A stretch of DNA of 46,973 nucleotides from CAZEPJ01 sp964514105 (GTDB taxonomy: Bacteria > Desulfobacterota > Desulfocorpusculales > Desulfocorpusculum): assembly GCA_964514105.1 (NCBI GenBank), contig CAZEPJ010000035.1, positions 1-46,973 of the forward strand, written 5' to 3'. The notes below the pieces were generated by a model. It was not told the origin of the DNA. It saw only the letters and a list, made by a program, of their open reading frames with translations, and did not search any database. The position numbers and the translations under genes are program-made. Each line of letters opens with the position of its first letter. Position 1 is the first letter of the stretch. Of this stretch, positions 1-8,709 are shown piece by piece.

Positions 1-3
1 TTC

Positions 4-1062
4 ATGACGTGGTCGCACGCCGGGCAACAATCCTTGAGGTTGGACGACTACAAGGAGCTGCTAGGCCGGGCACTTGACGAAGTGTCCAGACGAATCCCAG
101 AGCAAACCCACCGGCGGATCGAGTTCGGATTGAACCTCTTCATCGCGCACGAGGGCTGGATTGAAGGCATGGCTCAGCGCGTCCTGGTAAAGGCTGTGGA
201 TGCCTTCAAGGAGGCGGGTGTTGATCGCGTTGATATCAATCCAGGTCAGTATCCGTGGCTCGACCGCCATCAGGACACGATTGCCAAGTACGACGCCACC
301 ATTGAACGCATCAAGCAGCACAAGATGAAGCTTATACTGAATCCGCAGTATTCGTCCGTCAAACACAAGGTGAACTCCTATGACGAGTGGCGCAAGCGTG
401 CCTTGATTATCTATGCGGAGCTGGCGCGTCGTTACCAACCGCACACCTTGGTCGTAGTCCATGAGCCGTCGACCATGGCTGCCCGCATGAACCAGAAGGT
501 GACGGTGTCGGATTGGGTGGGTTTCGTTCGTGAGACGGCCAAGGCGGTCAAGGTGAACTCCCCCGATACCCGCATTGGCGCAGGTGGTCTCGCCTCCGAA
601 CGGGAGTACTTTGATGCTTTTGTGCACTTGCCGGAAATCGAGGTTCTCACGCTGGATATCTACGGCATCCGGGAATTGAAGGTGTATAACCGGATGATCC
701 GTGCGGCCCAAGCTGCGGGCAAGCCGGTGTACATCGAAGAGACTTGGCGTCCCCCGTACGTCCCGCCTCGAGCCGGGATGTCGCCTGACACCGCTTCGCT
801 CAAGAATGTCGGGAACAGGGAATTCCAGGAGCTCGATAGCCGGTGGCTGCGCGTCATGACCGCCTACGCACAGGCCAATCGCCTCGAGGCAATAACCCCG
901 GTATGGATGTTCGCTTTGTTCAGCTACATCGGCGGCAGCGGGAACCTGGATGATCCGACCTACAACCGAGCGGTTGCGGAGGCTATCATGGGTGGCGCGA
1001 GAACAACGACGTTCCGCACGCTGCAGGAATTGGTGCGCGAGAATTCGTCTCTTCCGCGGTGA
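4..1062 (+). CDS. Glycosidase-like TIM-barrel protein, probably cut at 5' end
   Basis: A 352-residue reading frame that opens two codons from the window edge, so the true start may lie outside. The pattern resembles clan-A glycoside hydrolases: a Glu after a hydrophobic strand (VVVHEP, E154) could be the acid/base, and a second one (VYIEETW, E245/E246) could be the nucleophile. No signal peptide is visible, which would fit a missing N-terminus. Its base composition is visibly less GC-rich than the genes after position 2400, and it sits beside a transposase remnant, so it may be horizontally acquired. The exact family is not recognised; the enzyme class is inference from the two Glu motifs and barrel-like spacing. 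Confidence 0.55.
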   Translation: MTWSHAGQQSLRLDDYKELLGRALDEVSRRIPEQTHRRIEFGLNLFIAHEGWIEGMAQRVLVKAVDAFKEAGVDRVDINPGQYPWLDRHQDTIAKYDATIERIKQHKMKLILNPQYSSVKHKVNSYDEWRKRALIIYAELARRYQPHTLVVVHEPSTMAARMNQKVTVSDWVGFVRETAKAVKVNSPDTRIGAGGLASEREYFDAFVHLPEIEVLTLDIYGIRELKVYNRMIRAAQAAGKPVYIEETWRPPYVPPRAGMSPDTASLKNVGNREFQELDSRWLRVMTAYAQANRLEAITPVWMFALFSYIGGSGNLDDPTYNRAVAEAIMGGARTTTFRTLQELVRENSSLPR

Positions 1063-1123
1063 CGTTCGGTCTTGATTCGTCATTGGTCAAGGGGGTCATG
1101 TGCAATGATCGTAACTGGACGGC

Positions 1124-2113
1124 AACCCATGCCAGTTTGGAAGCAGTCCGCTGGCAGTGGCTTTGCACAGCATCGACGAACACGGGGAAGGTGGGCTTGC
1201 CAAGACAACCGCAGGTTTGCCGCAAGGTGAGAGGCCGCTCCACCCATCAGTCGCCCTTTTCGCTGTAGGTGCCGAAGCTCCGTTTGCGCCAAAGAGCCCC
1301 AAAGCGCAGCGCCCGCTCGGCCTCGTTGCTGGTGGGCTCCACGCCTTGCACATCCAGGAATACCCAAAGGGAATCCATCTCGCGCAACAGACGTCGAGTT
1401 AACTTCCCAGCATCGTCTTTGCGGTCATGGTTCTCGTTGATCAGGCGGCTGAGCCGGGCGTAGAAGGCACGCCACTGGCCAAGATTGGGGGGCGTCCGCC
1501 TCGGCGGATGGCACAGCCGACCCAGCTCAGCCGCGGCCTTGCGACCAAAGCCGGCAACCTCGGCGTTGTTGCTGGCCGCCAGCCCCTTGGCCGTGCGGAT
1601 CAGGTGGGCCAGGCGGATTCTCCTGAGTGCAACCCACAGGCGATACACCAGGTAGCCGTCGCCGACCAACACCCCCGTCTAAATCCTTGATCCGGGCCTC
1701 GAAGGCCTCCTTGGTGCGCCTGGGATGGACCATGAGAAGGCCACCGTGGTGCTCACCTTGGTCCAGATCCACATCAGCGCGCCGTTTCTCACCCAGGAGG
1801 TCTCATCGATGCAGTTCACCTCGGCCCGGCGAGCTACATCTTCAAGGGCCGCATCGTGCGGCCGGATTGCCTCGGAGATCCGGTCGATGACCTCGTGCAC
1901 GGCTCCGTTGCTGATGCGGATCCCCAAGACCCACCGGCAAGACTCCTGGACTGTGCATGGGCTGTTGCGCTGGGTGCCGGCCGCTTCCCCGACCAGCGAT
2001 GCAGCTTTATTCCTTGGGTGATTCCGAGCGCGATGCCGAAGCCACCTACGAAGAGGCGATTCGTCGCCGCCAGGACAGCAGGGAGAGAGTGGATGTGGAA
2101 AAAAGTCCCACAT
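1124..2113 (-). pseudogene. Decayed IS66-family transposase
   Basis: Several minus-strand fragments line up in order with an IS66 TnpC transposase. The first runs from about 2050 to 1740 and includes VNCIDETSW, the IS66 catalytic-region motif. A middle piece in another frame carries HPRRTKEAFEARIKD. The C-terminal part carries LVGDGYLVYRLW, LAHLIRTAKGL and SNEAERALRFGALWRK. The frame shifts near 1740 and returns near 1675 at a GGGG run. After EKGD an in-frame TGA (1247-1249) interrupts the gene, and the frame then resumes with WVERPLTLRQTC and ends near 1124. The N-terminal region is missing. It cannot encode a functional transposase. No terminal inverted repeats were identified. Confidence 0.85.
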
Positions 2114-2150
2114 AAAAGGAAAAGGGGTTCAGGCCATGTCGCCTAACCCC
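2112..2150 (-). terminator. Intrinsic terminator of tRNA-Thr
   Basis: Read on the minus strand, GGGGTTAGGC (2150-2141), a six-base loop and GCCTGAACCCC (2134-2124, with one bulged base) form a stem followed by TTTTCCTTTT. It lies 12 bases past the 3' end of the tRNA-Thr gene, which is the expected place for its terminator. Confidence 0.8.
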
Positions 2151-2162
2151 CTAATTGCACAT

Positions 2163-2234
2163 AGCCGGTGAGAGGAGTTGAACCTCCGACCCGCTGATTA
2201 CGAATCAGCTGCTCTACCACTGAGCTACACCGGC
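2163..2234 (-). tRNA. tRNA-Thr (anticodon CGU)
   Basis: The minus strand folds as a full cloverleaf. Acceptor GCCGGTG pairs with CACCGGC, the D arm has GCTC/GAGC, the anticodon stem GCTGA/TCAGC encloses the loop TTCGTAA (anticodon CGT), and the T arm contains GGTTCAACTCC. The discriminator is T and no CCA is encoded (the next bases are AT). The gene is intact and has its own promoter and terminator. Its 3' end faces the IS66-bearing, less GC-rich stretch to the left, a usual place for island insertion. Confidence 0.95.
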
Positions 2235-2246
2235 GAAGGTGGACCT

Positions 2247-2276
2247 ATTGTGCGGCGGATGCGCGGGGGCTGTCAA
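2247..2276 (-). promoter_or_regulatory. Probable sigma70 promoter of tRNA-Thr
   Basis: Minus-strand TTGACA (2276-2271) is followed after 18 bases by CACAAT (2252-2247). This places the start a few bases before the tRNA 5' end at 2234. The -35 box is consensus and the -10 box matches four of six. Confidence 0.6.
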
Positions 2277-2427
2277 GACAGCCGCGAAAGCGCAAGGGCG
2301 CGAGGCGCAAGTCGTGAACCCGGTTGTCCGCCCTCACGCGATCGGAACCGACGACCTGCGCACCGGGCCGCTTTCTTACGCTTGCATCTCCTCGCAGATC
2401 GTTGGGGCCTCCCGTCCTTTCGCGGCG

Positions 2428-3501
2428 TCACGTCGTCATCTCCCGATAGATCCGGGGCGCCTCGCGCGCCAGGGCCTCGACCAGGCGCTGGGTGTGGATC
2501 AGATCGTCCAGGCGCATGACACACGTGGGGGAGTGGATATATCGGCAGGGGACCGCGACGACCGAGGTGAGGACCCCCCGTGCGGTGAGCTGGATGGCCC
2601 CGCCGTCCGTGGAGCCCACCAGGGGGGTCTTGATCTGATGCGGGATGTCCAGCGCTCGCGCCAGATGGAGGATCCGCTCCACCAGCCGCTCGGGCACGAT
2701 GAGGCTCCTGTCCACGGCCGTGATCACCGGCCCCCGGCCCAGGGACGACACCCGCTGGTCGTCCCGCACCCCGGGGGTGTCGGTGGCCATGGTCCCCTCG
2801 AGCACCACGGCCATGTGCGGCTCCCACGCTTGCCCCGCCACCCGGGCGCCCCGGCACCCCACCTCCTCGCAGGAGGAGAACGTGGCCACCACCCGGAAAT
2901 CAGGCCGGCTCGAGGCCAGGGCTTCCAGGGTCCCGATGAGCAGCGTGCACCCCGCCCGGTCATCCAGGGCCTTGCCCAGGACGGTCCCGTTGTCCAGGAG
3001 TCGAAATGCCTGGGGGAGCAAGGCCGGGGAGCCCACCCGGATGCCCCTTCCGGCCACGTCCTTCGCGCTGCCCGCGCCCACGTCCACGAACAGGTCCTTC
3101 CAGGCCAGGGGCCTTTCCTTCTCTGCTCCTTCCTGCACATGGGGGGGGATGGAGCCCACCACGCCCCACGAGAGGCGCCCTCCGGCCCCCCGGATGAGCA
3201 CGTCCCGCCCCTGGACGATGCGCACGTCCCACCCCCCCATGGGGGCCAGCCTGAGGAACCCCCCCTCCTCGACGGATTTCACCACGAAACCCACCTCGTC
3301 CATGTGGGCGTCCAGCATCACGGTGAAGGGGGAGTCGGGGTTGATGACCGCGTGGAGGTTTCCCACGGCGTCCACGTGGACCTCGTCCACCAGGGGGGTC
3401 ACCTCCGACCGGATCCGCCGGCGCACCTCATCCTCGAAGCCCGAGACGCCGAAGGCCTCGGAGAGCCCCCTGAGCAGGTCGAGAAGTCGGGATTCCTCCA
3501 T
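2428..3501 (-). CDS. M42-family metallo-aminopeptidase
   Basis: A 357-residue protein, normal length for M42 (FrvX/tetrahedral) aminopeptidases, which are cytoplasmic di-metal enzymes that trim peptides. Metal and catalytic residues are visible: H66 and D68 in DAHMDEVGF, D180 in GKALDDRAG, E212/E213 in SCEEVG, E235 in LEGT and H323 in YIHSP. In many M42 members the E235 site is an Asp. It is the last gene of a ten-gene minus-strand unit, starting 12 bases after the upstream substrate-binding protein gene. That suggests it degrades the peptides imported by the neighbouring ABC transporter. No clear terminator is seen between it and the tRNA promoter. Confidence 0.9.
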   Translation of the reverse strand: MEESRLLDLLRGLSEAFGVSGFEDEVRRRIRSEVTPLVDEVHVDAVGNLHAVINPDSPFTVMLDAHMDEVGFVVKSVEEGGFLRLAPMGGWDVRIVQGRDVLIRGAGGRLSWGVVGSIPPHVQEGAEKERPLAWKDLFVDVGAGSAKDVAGRGIRVGSPALLPQAFRLLDNGTVLGKALDDRAGCTLLIGTLEALASSRPDFRVVATFSSCEEVGCRGARVAGQAWEPHMAVVLEGTMATDTPGVRDDQRVSSLGRGPVITAVDRSLIVPERLVERILHLARALDIPHQIKTPLVGSTDGGAIQLTARGVLTSVVAVPCRYIHSPTCVMRLDDLIHTQRLVEALAREAPRIYREMTT

Positions 3502-3513
3502 GGCCGTCGATCC

Positions 3514-5046
3514 CTACTTCTTCCACGCGGCGTGCTGCAGCCTGGGCACCTCGTCGCGGCCCACCACCACGTCCAGGTCCTTGTGGCGGCCGTAGATGAT
3601 GTGGACCACGAAGAAGGGCATCCAGTAGGCCTCCTCCACGATCTTCTTCTGGGCCCTGGCGTACAGCGCCTTTCGCTTCTCGGGATCCATGGAGAAGCGG
3701 GCCTCCGTGAGCCAGGCGTCCAGCTCGGGGTCCGGGTTGTAGTTCTTCTCCTCGCTGCTCAGGAACCAGGCCGGGAGGATGGCGTCGGCGTCGAAGATGT
3801 TGTACGAGCCCCAGGTCCAGTTCCCGATGCCCGTGATCTTGCCCGCGTTGCGCAGCTTGATGGCCTGGCCGATGTTGCCCCGGTAGTCCTTGATGTTGAC
3901 CTTGATCCCCACCTTGCTCAGGTACCCCATGGCCGCCTGGTCGGGCTGGTGCTGGTAGTCGATGTAGTTCCACAGGTCGACCTCGAAACCGTCCGGGTAC
4001 CCGGCCTCCTTGAGGAGGGCCTTGGCCTTCTCCGGGTTGTACTCGTACTCCTTGACCGTCGGATCGAACCCGAACTGCATGGGGTGGATGGGGGCGTTCA
4101 TGGGATCCCCGAAGCCCTTCAGGACCTTCTCGATGATGGCCTTGCGGTCGATGGCGTGGCAGATGGCCTGGCGGACCCGCTTGTCCGTCAGAGGCGTCTT
4201 GGAAGCCTTGCCCGAACCGTCGAACTGCCAGAAGTTGACCCGCAGGACCGGGACGTCCATGGGCTCGGCGTTCCTGGCCTTCTTGATGGCGTCCCACTGG
4301 TCGCTGCCGAAATCCGCCGCGAAATCCAGGCCGCCCGAGACGAGCTCCGCGACGCGGGTGGAGGTCTCGGGGAGCTCACGCACCACGATGTTCTTCACCT
4401 TGGGAAGCCCCTTCTGCCAGTAATCGGGGTTGGCGGTCATGAGGAGCTCCGATCCCCGCTCCCACCTGACGAACTTGTACGGACCCGTGCCCATGGGATG
4501 CTCGGACACCCAGTCGTCGCCCTTGGCCTTGGTCTCCATGGGGTCGTACACGAACAGGACGTTCAACCGCTCCAGGACGATGGGATACGGCTTCTGGGTG
4601 ACGATGCGGAAGGTCAGGTCATCCACCACCTCCACCTTCTGGATCCAGGTGAAGTTGCCCCGCTGGGGCGACTTCTGCTCGGGGGCCAGGATGCGGTCCT
4701 CCAGGGTGAAGCGCACGCACTCGGCGTTGAGCGGATTGCCGTTGTGGAACTTCACACCGGGGACGAGCTTGAACTCCCACGTGGTATCATCGATGGTCCT
4801 CCACGACTGGGCCAGGTGGGGGTTGATGCGGCCGGTGTCCGGGTCCCGGGTCACCAGGGGGTCCCACATGAGGTAGCCCATCTGGATCGTGACCCGCTGG
4901 GTGGACTTGTACTGGTCCAGGTTGTCCAGCTTCGTGGCGACTCCAAAGCGAATGGTATCCTTTCCCTGAGCCTCAGCCGTGCCAAGGCAGAAGCACAGGG
5001 ATGCCAGGACGGCCGCTCCCCACGCGATTCCCCCTTGTCTTCTCAT
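3514..5046 (-). CDS. Peptide ABC transporter substrate-binding protein (SBP_bac_5), copy 1
   Basis: A 510-residue exported binding protein of the DppA/OppA family. A Sec signal peptide covers about residues 1-26, ending near TAEAQ. The mature part shows family features such as SVDGDLTW-like NPHLAQSWRTIDDTTWEFKL and KFHNGNPLNAE in the first third and RVRQAICHAIDR in the middle. The ATG at 5046 follows GGGAGG by about seven bases. It lies 37 bases downstream of a clear paralogue and 12 bases before the M42 peptidase. The ligand is probably a peptide, but this family also binds nickel, sugars and opines, so substrate is not certain. Confidence 0.9.
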   Translation of the reverse strand: MRRQGGIAWGAAVLASLCFCLGTAEAQGKDTIRFGVATKLDNLDQYKSTQRVTIQMGYLMWDPLVTRDPDTGRINPHLAQSWRTIDDTTWEFKLVPGVKFHNGNPLNAECVRFTLEDRILAPEQKSPQRGNFTWIQKVEVVDDLTFRIVTQKPYPIVLERLNVLFVYDPMETKAKGDDWVSEHPMGTGPYKFVRWERGSELLMTANPDYWQKGLPKVKNIVVRELPETSTRVAELVSGGLDFAADFGSDQWDAIKKARNAEPMDVPVLRVNFWQFDGSGKASKTPLTDKRVRQAICHAIDRKAIIEKVLKGFGDPMNAPIHPMQFGFDPTVKEYEYNPEKAKALLKEAGYPDGFEVDLWNYIDYQHQPDQAAMGYLSKVGIKVNIKDYRGNIGQAIKLRNAGKITGIGNWTWGSYNIFDADAILPAWFLSSEEKNYNPDPELDAWLTEARFSMDPEKRKALYARAQKKIVEEAYWMPFFVVHIIYGRHKDLDVVVGRDEVPRLQHAAWKK

Positions 5047-5083
5047 GGCCTGCCTCCCTTCTTGTCAAGCGTCTCTGGTTCGC

Positions 5084-6613
5084 CTACTTGGCCCAACTGG
5101 CGTGGTGCAGCCGGAGCATCTCGTCGGGGCTCGCCGATACCTCCAGGCCTTTCTTGGCCGCACATATCTGGTACTGGAGGAAAAGGGGCACCCAATAGGC
5201 CTCCTCGATGATCCGCCGCTGGGCCATGAGATAAAGCTCCTTGCGCCGATTTTGGTCCAGGATCGAGCCCGCCTCCTTGAGCCACTGCTCCAGTTCCGGG
5301 TCCTGGTTGTAGCACATGGGGGCGCTGGTCATGAACCATGCGGGCAGTACCGCATCGGCGTCGAAGATGAAGAGGCTCCCCCAGGCGTAGTTCCCGATGC
5401 CCGTGACCTTTCCCGTGTTGCGCATGGTGATGAGCTGGCCGATGTTGCCCCTGTAGTCCTTGAGGTTCACCTTGATCCCCACCTTGCTCAGGAATCCCAT
5501 GGCCGCCTGGTTGAACTGGTTCTGGACGTTGTAGTACTGCCACACATCCAGGGCGAAGCCATCCGGGTAGCCCGCCTCCTTGAGCAGGGCCTTGGCCTTG
5601 TCAGGGCTGTACTCGTATCCCTTGAGGGCGGGGTCGTATCCGAAGTGGAAGCGGGTCAGGGGCGCCTCCAGGGGCTCGGCCTGGCCGGCGAGGACGGTCT
5701 TGATGATGGCCTGGCGGTCGATGGCGTGCGCCACGGCCCGCCGGACGCGCGCGTCGGCCACCGGGGTCTTCTCCGCCCGCGCCGATCCGTCGAACTGGTA
5801 GAAGTTGATGCGGTACGTGGGGCTGCTGATGATCTTCAGGTTGGGATCACCCTGCACCTGGGCGGCCTTGTCCGGATCCATGTTGACCACCAGGTCCACG
5901 CCGCCTGAGCGCAGCTCGGCCAACCGGGTGGAGATCTCCGGGATGATCCGGAACACGATGCCCCTGATCTTGGGGACGCCCTTGTGCCAATACGCCTCGT
6001 TGGCCGTGATCTCCAGACTCGCGCCACGCTCCCATTTGACGAACCGGTACGGGCCGGTTCCCACGGGGTTCTCGGCCAGGTGAGCGGGGTCCTTTTCCGC
6101 GGCATAGGTCGGGTCGTACGGGAAGACGTAGGTGAGCCGATCCAGGACCAGCGGGTAGGGCTCGTGACAGACGATGCGGAAGGCGTGCTTGCCCGTCACT
6201 TCCACGTCCTTGATCCACTTGAATCCGCTGGCCAGGGGGGACTTGCGTTCGGGCTTGAGGATCCAGTCCATGAGGGTGAAGCGCACCGCCTCCGCCGTGA
6301 GCTCCCGGCCGTTGTGGAACTTGACGTCCTCACGAAGCTTGAACTCCCAGACCGTGGGGCTGACGTTCTTCCACTCCGTCACCAGGTGGGGCCGGATGCT
6401 GAAGTCCTTCTCGTCCCTTTCCAGCAGCGGGTCGTTGATGAGCAGGAAGAGGTTGAAGACGTTGGTCTGGCTGGAGCCGTACAGGTCCATGGACGCGTAC
6501 TTGGTGTCCAGGGCCACCACCAACCGGTCCTGGGCCGCCCGGACAGGCGAGAGCCAGAGGCTCACGGCCGCCAGGGCCAGCGCCCATCGTGCATCGAGAA
6601 GCAGTCGGCGCAT
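5084..6613 (-). CDS. Peptide ABC transporter substrate-binding protein (SBP_bac_5), copy 2
   Basis: A 509-residue paralogue of the adjacent binding protein. The open frame runs upstream to 6676, but the start at 6613 is preferred: AAAGGAGG lies eight bases upstream and the protein then begins with a good signal peptide (MRRLLLDARW, cleavage near VRAAQ). Shared blocks with copy 1 include KFHNGRELTAEAVRFTL, VGTGPYRFVKWERG and GIKVNLKDYRGNIGQ, so the two arose by tandem duplication. It follows the DppD-type ATPase gene by about 70 bases. Two binding proteins served by one permease pair would widen ligand range. Confidence 0.9.
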   Translation of the reverse strand: MRRLLLDARWALALAAVSLWLSPVRAAQDRLVVALDTKYASMDLYGSSQTNVFNLFLLINDPLLERDEKDFSIRPHLVTEWKNVSPTVWEFKLREDVKFHNGRELTAEAVRFTLMDWILKPERKSPLASGFKWIKDVEVTGKHAFRIVCHEPYPLVLDRLTYVFPYDPTYAAEKDPAHLAENPVGTGPYRFVKWERGASLEITANEAYWHKGVPKIRGIVFRIIPEISTRLAELRSGGVDLVVNMDPDKAAQVQGDPNLKIISSPTYRINFYQFDGSARAEKTPVADARVRRAVAHAIDRQAIIKTVLAGQAEPLEAPLTRFHFGYDPALKGYEYSPDKAKALLKEAGYPDGFALDVWQYYNVQNQFNQAAMGFLSKVGIKVNLKDYRGNIGQLITMRNTGKVTGIGNYAWGSLFIFDADAVLPAWFMTSAPMCYNQDPELEQWLKEAGSILDQNRRKELYLMAQRRIIEEAYWVPLFLQYQICAAKKGLEVSASPDEMLRLHHASWAK

Positions 6614-6685
6614 CCTTACTGTCCTCCTTTCGTCGCCATGGATCAGAGGTCTGGTCGGCCATCGGCACCCTGCCACGGATTACCG

Positions 6686-7696
6686 TCACCTTTCCCGGGC
6701 CTCCTTCTGCGCGTGCCAGCACTTGGAGCCGTGCTCCGGGCCGAGGCGGAAGAGCGGCGGCCGCGCCCGGCGGCAGACCTCCACCGTCCGGTCGCACCGG
6801 GGCCAGAAGGGGCAGCCCGGCGGAAGCCGAATGAGGTTGGGCACGAGGCCCGGGATCTCCTGAAGGCGCCCCTTGCCGCGGTGGAACTTCATCCCCAAGC
6901 GGGGGATGGATCGCAGGAGGCCCATGGTGTACGGGTGCCGCGGCTCCGAGAACACGGCGTCGATGGGGGCGTGCTCCACCACCTCCCCCGCGTACATGAC
7001 CGCCACGTGATCCGACACCTCGGCGATGACCCCCAGGTCGTGGGTGATCATCATGATGGCCATGCCAAGCTCCTCTTGGAGATCGAGCATGAGGTCCAGG
7101 ATCTGGGCCTGGATGGTCACGTCCAGGGCCGTGGTGGGCTCGTCGGCGATGAGCAGCCTGGGCCGACAGGCCATGGCCATGGCGATCATGGCCCGTTGCC
7201 GCATCCCGCCCGAGAGCTGGTGGGGATATTCCCGGGCCCGCTGGGCCGGGGACGGGATTCCCACCAGGTCCAGCATCTCCACGGCCCCTCCCATGGCCTC
7301 CCTGCGGGCCATGCCCCTGTGGGTGACGAAGGTCTCGGCGATCTGATCCCCCACGGTGTACACGGGGTTGAGGGACGTCATGGGCTCCTGGAAGATCATG
7401 GCCATGCGGTCGCCCCTGAGCCGCCGCATCTCTGCGGGGGACTTCTGCAGGAGTTCCTCCCCCTCCAGGACCACCGAACCCGAGACGATGCGCCCCGGTG
7501 GGTCCGGGATGAGCCGCATGACGGAGAGGGCGGTGACGGACTTGCCCGAGCCCGACTCCCCCAGGACCCCCAGAGACATGCCTCTGCCGATCCCCAAGCC
7601 CACCCCGTCCACGGCCTTGACGACCCCTTCGGGGGTGAAGAAGTGGGTTCGGAGATCGGCGACGCTCAGGAGGGGCTGTTCCATTTCCCGGCTCAT
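6686..7696 (-). CDS. dppD: Oligopeptide ABC transporter ATP-binding protein, DppD type
   Basis: A 336-residue ATPase of the Dpp/Opp importer. It has Walker A GESGSGKS, the Q-loop block FQEPMTSLNPV, the signature LSGGMRQR, Walker B LLIADEP and the switch His in MITHDLG. The C-terminal oligopeptide-transport domain has RHPYTMGLLRSIP and a cysteine cluster (CPFWPRC, VCRRA, KCW) like those that bind an iron-sulfur cluster in this family. The ATG at 7696 overlaps the stop of the upstream ATPase gene (ATGA), which implies coupled translation. An in-frame ATG at 7711 is less likely. OppD is an equally valid name. Confidence 0.92.
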   Translation of the reverse strand: MSREMEQPLLSVADLRTHFFTPEGVVKAVDGVGLGIGRGMSLGVLGESGSGKSVTALSVMRLIPDPPGRIVSGSVVLEGEELLQKSPAEMRRLRGDRMAMIFQEPMTSLNPVYTVGDQIAETFVTHRGMARREAMGGAVEMLDLVGIPSPAQRAREYPHQLSGGMRQRAMIAMAMACRPRLLIADEPTTALDVTIQAQILDLMLDLQEELGMAIMMITHDLGVIAEVSDHVAVMYAGEVVEHAPIDAVFSEPRHPYTMGLLRSIPRLGMKFHRGKGRLQEIPGLVPNLIRLPPGCPFWPRCDRTVEVCRRARPPLFRLGPEHGSKCWHAQKEARER

Positions 7697-8709
7697 CCTT
7701 GCAGAAAGCACGCGACCCCATGCCCCGGCTCCACCTCCACCAGGGGCGGCTCATCCCGCCGGCAATCGTCCCGGGCCCGGGCGCAGCGGGTGTGAAAGCG
7801 GCATCCCGGGGGGGGATCGATGGGGCTGGGCACATCCCCTCGCAGGAGCCGCCGCTGCCTCCGTCTCGCCCGGGCCCCGGCCTCTGCCTTGGGAACGGCC
7901 GAGAGCAGGGCCTCGGTGTACGGGTGCCGGGGGTCCAGATAGACCTGGCGGTCCGTCCCCATCTCCATGATCTTGCCCAGGTACATGACGGCGATCCGGT
8001 CCGAGATGTGCTCCACCACCCCCAGGTCGTGGGCCACCACGAGGTATGACAGGGAAAAGCGCTCCTTGAGGTCCTCCAGCAGGTTGATCACCTGGGCCTG
8101 GATGGAGACGTCCAGGGCCGAGACTGGCTCGTCCGCCACGATGAGCCTCGGCGACATGGCCAGGGCCCGGGCAATGCCGATGCGCTGGCGCTGCCCGCCG
8201 GAGAACTCGTGGGGGTACCGGGCCATGAGGTCGGGCTGCAGCCCCACTGCGGCCAGCAGCTCCCGCACGCGGTCCTCCCACTCCCCGCGCTCCACCAGGC
8301 CGTGGACGCGCAGGGCCTCGCCGATGATCTCCCGGACGCGAAGCCGCGGGTTGAGGGAGGAATACGGGTCCTGGAAGATGATCTGTGCCCGCGTGCGGAA
8401 TCGGACGAGGCTGGACGGGGCCAGGGCGGCGATGTCCTCCCCCTCGAAGAGGATCCGCCCCTCGGTGGGAACATGGAGGCGGACCAGGCAACGCCCCACG
8501 GTGGTCTTCCCGCAGCCCGACTCCCCCACGAGCCCCAGGGTCTCCCCGGGGCCGACCACGAAGCTGACCCCGTCCACCGCGTAGACCCGGCCAACGGTCC
8601 TCCCGAGGAGCCCCTTGCGGATGGGGAAGTGCTTCTTGAGCCCTTCCACCGCCAGGAGGGGGGCTGTGGGGGCTGCGCGCTGGTTGGCGCTCGGTGCATC
8701 GGGGGTCAT
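7693..8709 (-). CDS. dppF: Oligopeptide ABC transporter ATP-binding protein, DppF type
   Basis: A 338-residue second ATPase of the importer. It shows GLVGESGCGKTT (Walker A), FQDPYSSLNPR (Q-loop), FSGGQRQRIGIARAL (signature), LIVADEPVSALD (Walker B), VVAHDLG (switch His) and the C-terminal RHPYTEALLSAVP block with CRFHTRC. The frame is open far upstream, but that part lies over the permease gene in another frame. The ATG at 8709 overlaps the permease stop by one base (TGATG). It would form a heterodimer with the neighbouring DppD-type subunit at the inner membrane. Confidence 0.92.
   Translation of the reverse strand: MTPDAPSANQRAAPTAPLLAVEGLKKHFPIRKGLLGRTVGRVYAVDGVSFVVGPGETLGLVGESGCGKTTVGRCLVRLHVPTEGRILFEGEDIAALAPSSLVRFRTRAQIIFQDPYSSLNPRLRVREIIGEALRVHGLVERGEWEDRVRELLAAVGLQPDLMARYPHEFSGGQRQRIGIARALAMSPRLIVADEPVSALDVSIQAQVINLLEDLKERFSLSYLVVAHDLGVVEHISDRIAVMYLGKIMEMGTDRQVYLDPRHPYTEALLSAVPKAEAGARARRRQRRLLRGDVPSPIDPPPGCRFHTRCARARDDCRRDEPPLVEVEPGHGVACFLQG

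Noticed and set aside
2239..5211. 990-residue open frame on the plus strand
   Set aside because: It runs antisense over the M42 peptidase and a binding protein with all their motifs. Its own translation is low-complexity, His/Gly/Arg-rich, as expected from GC-rich antisense frames.
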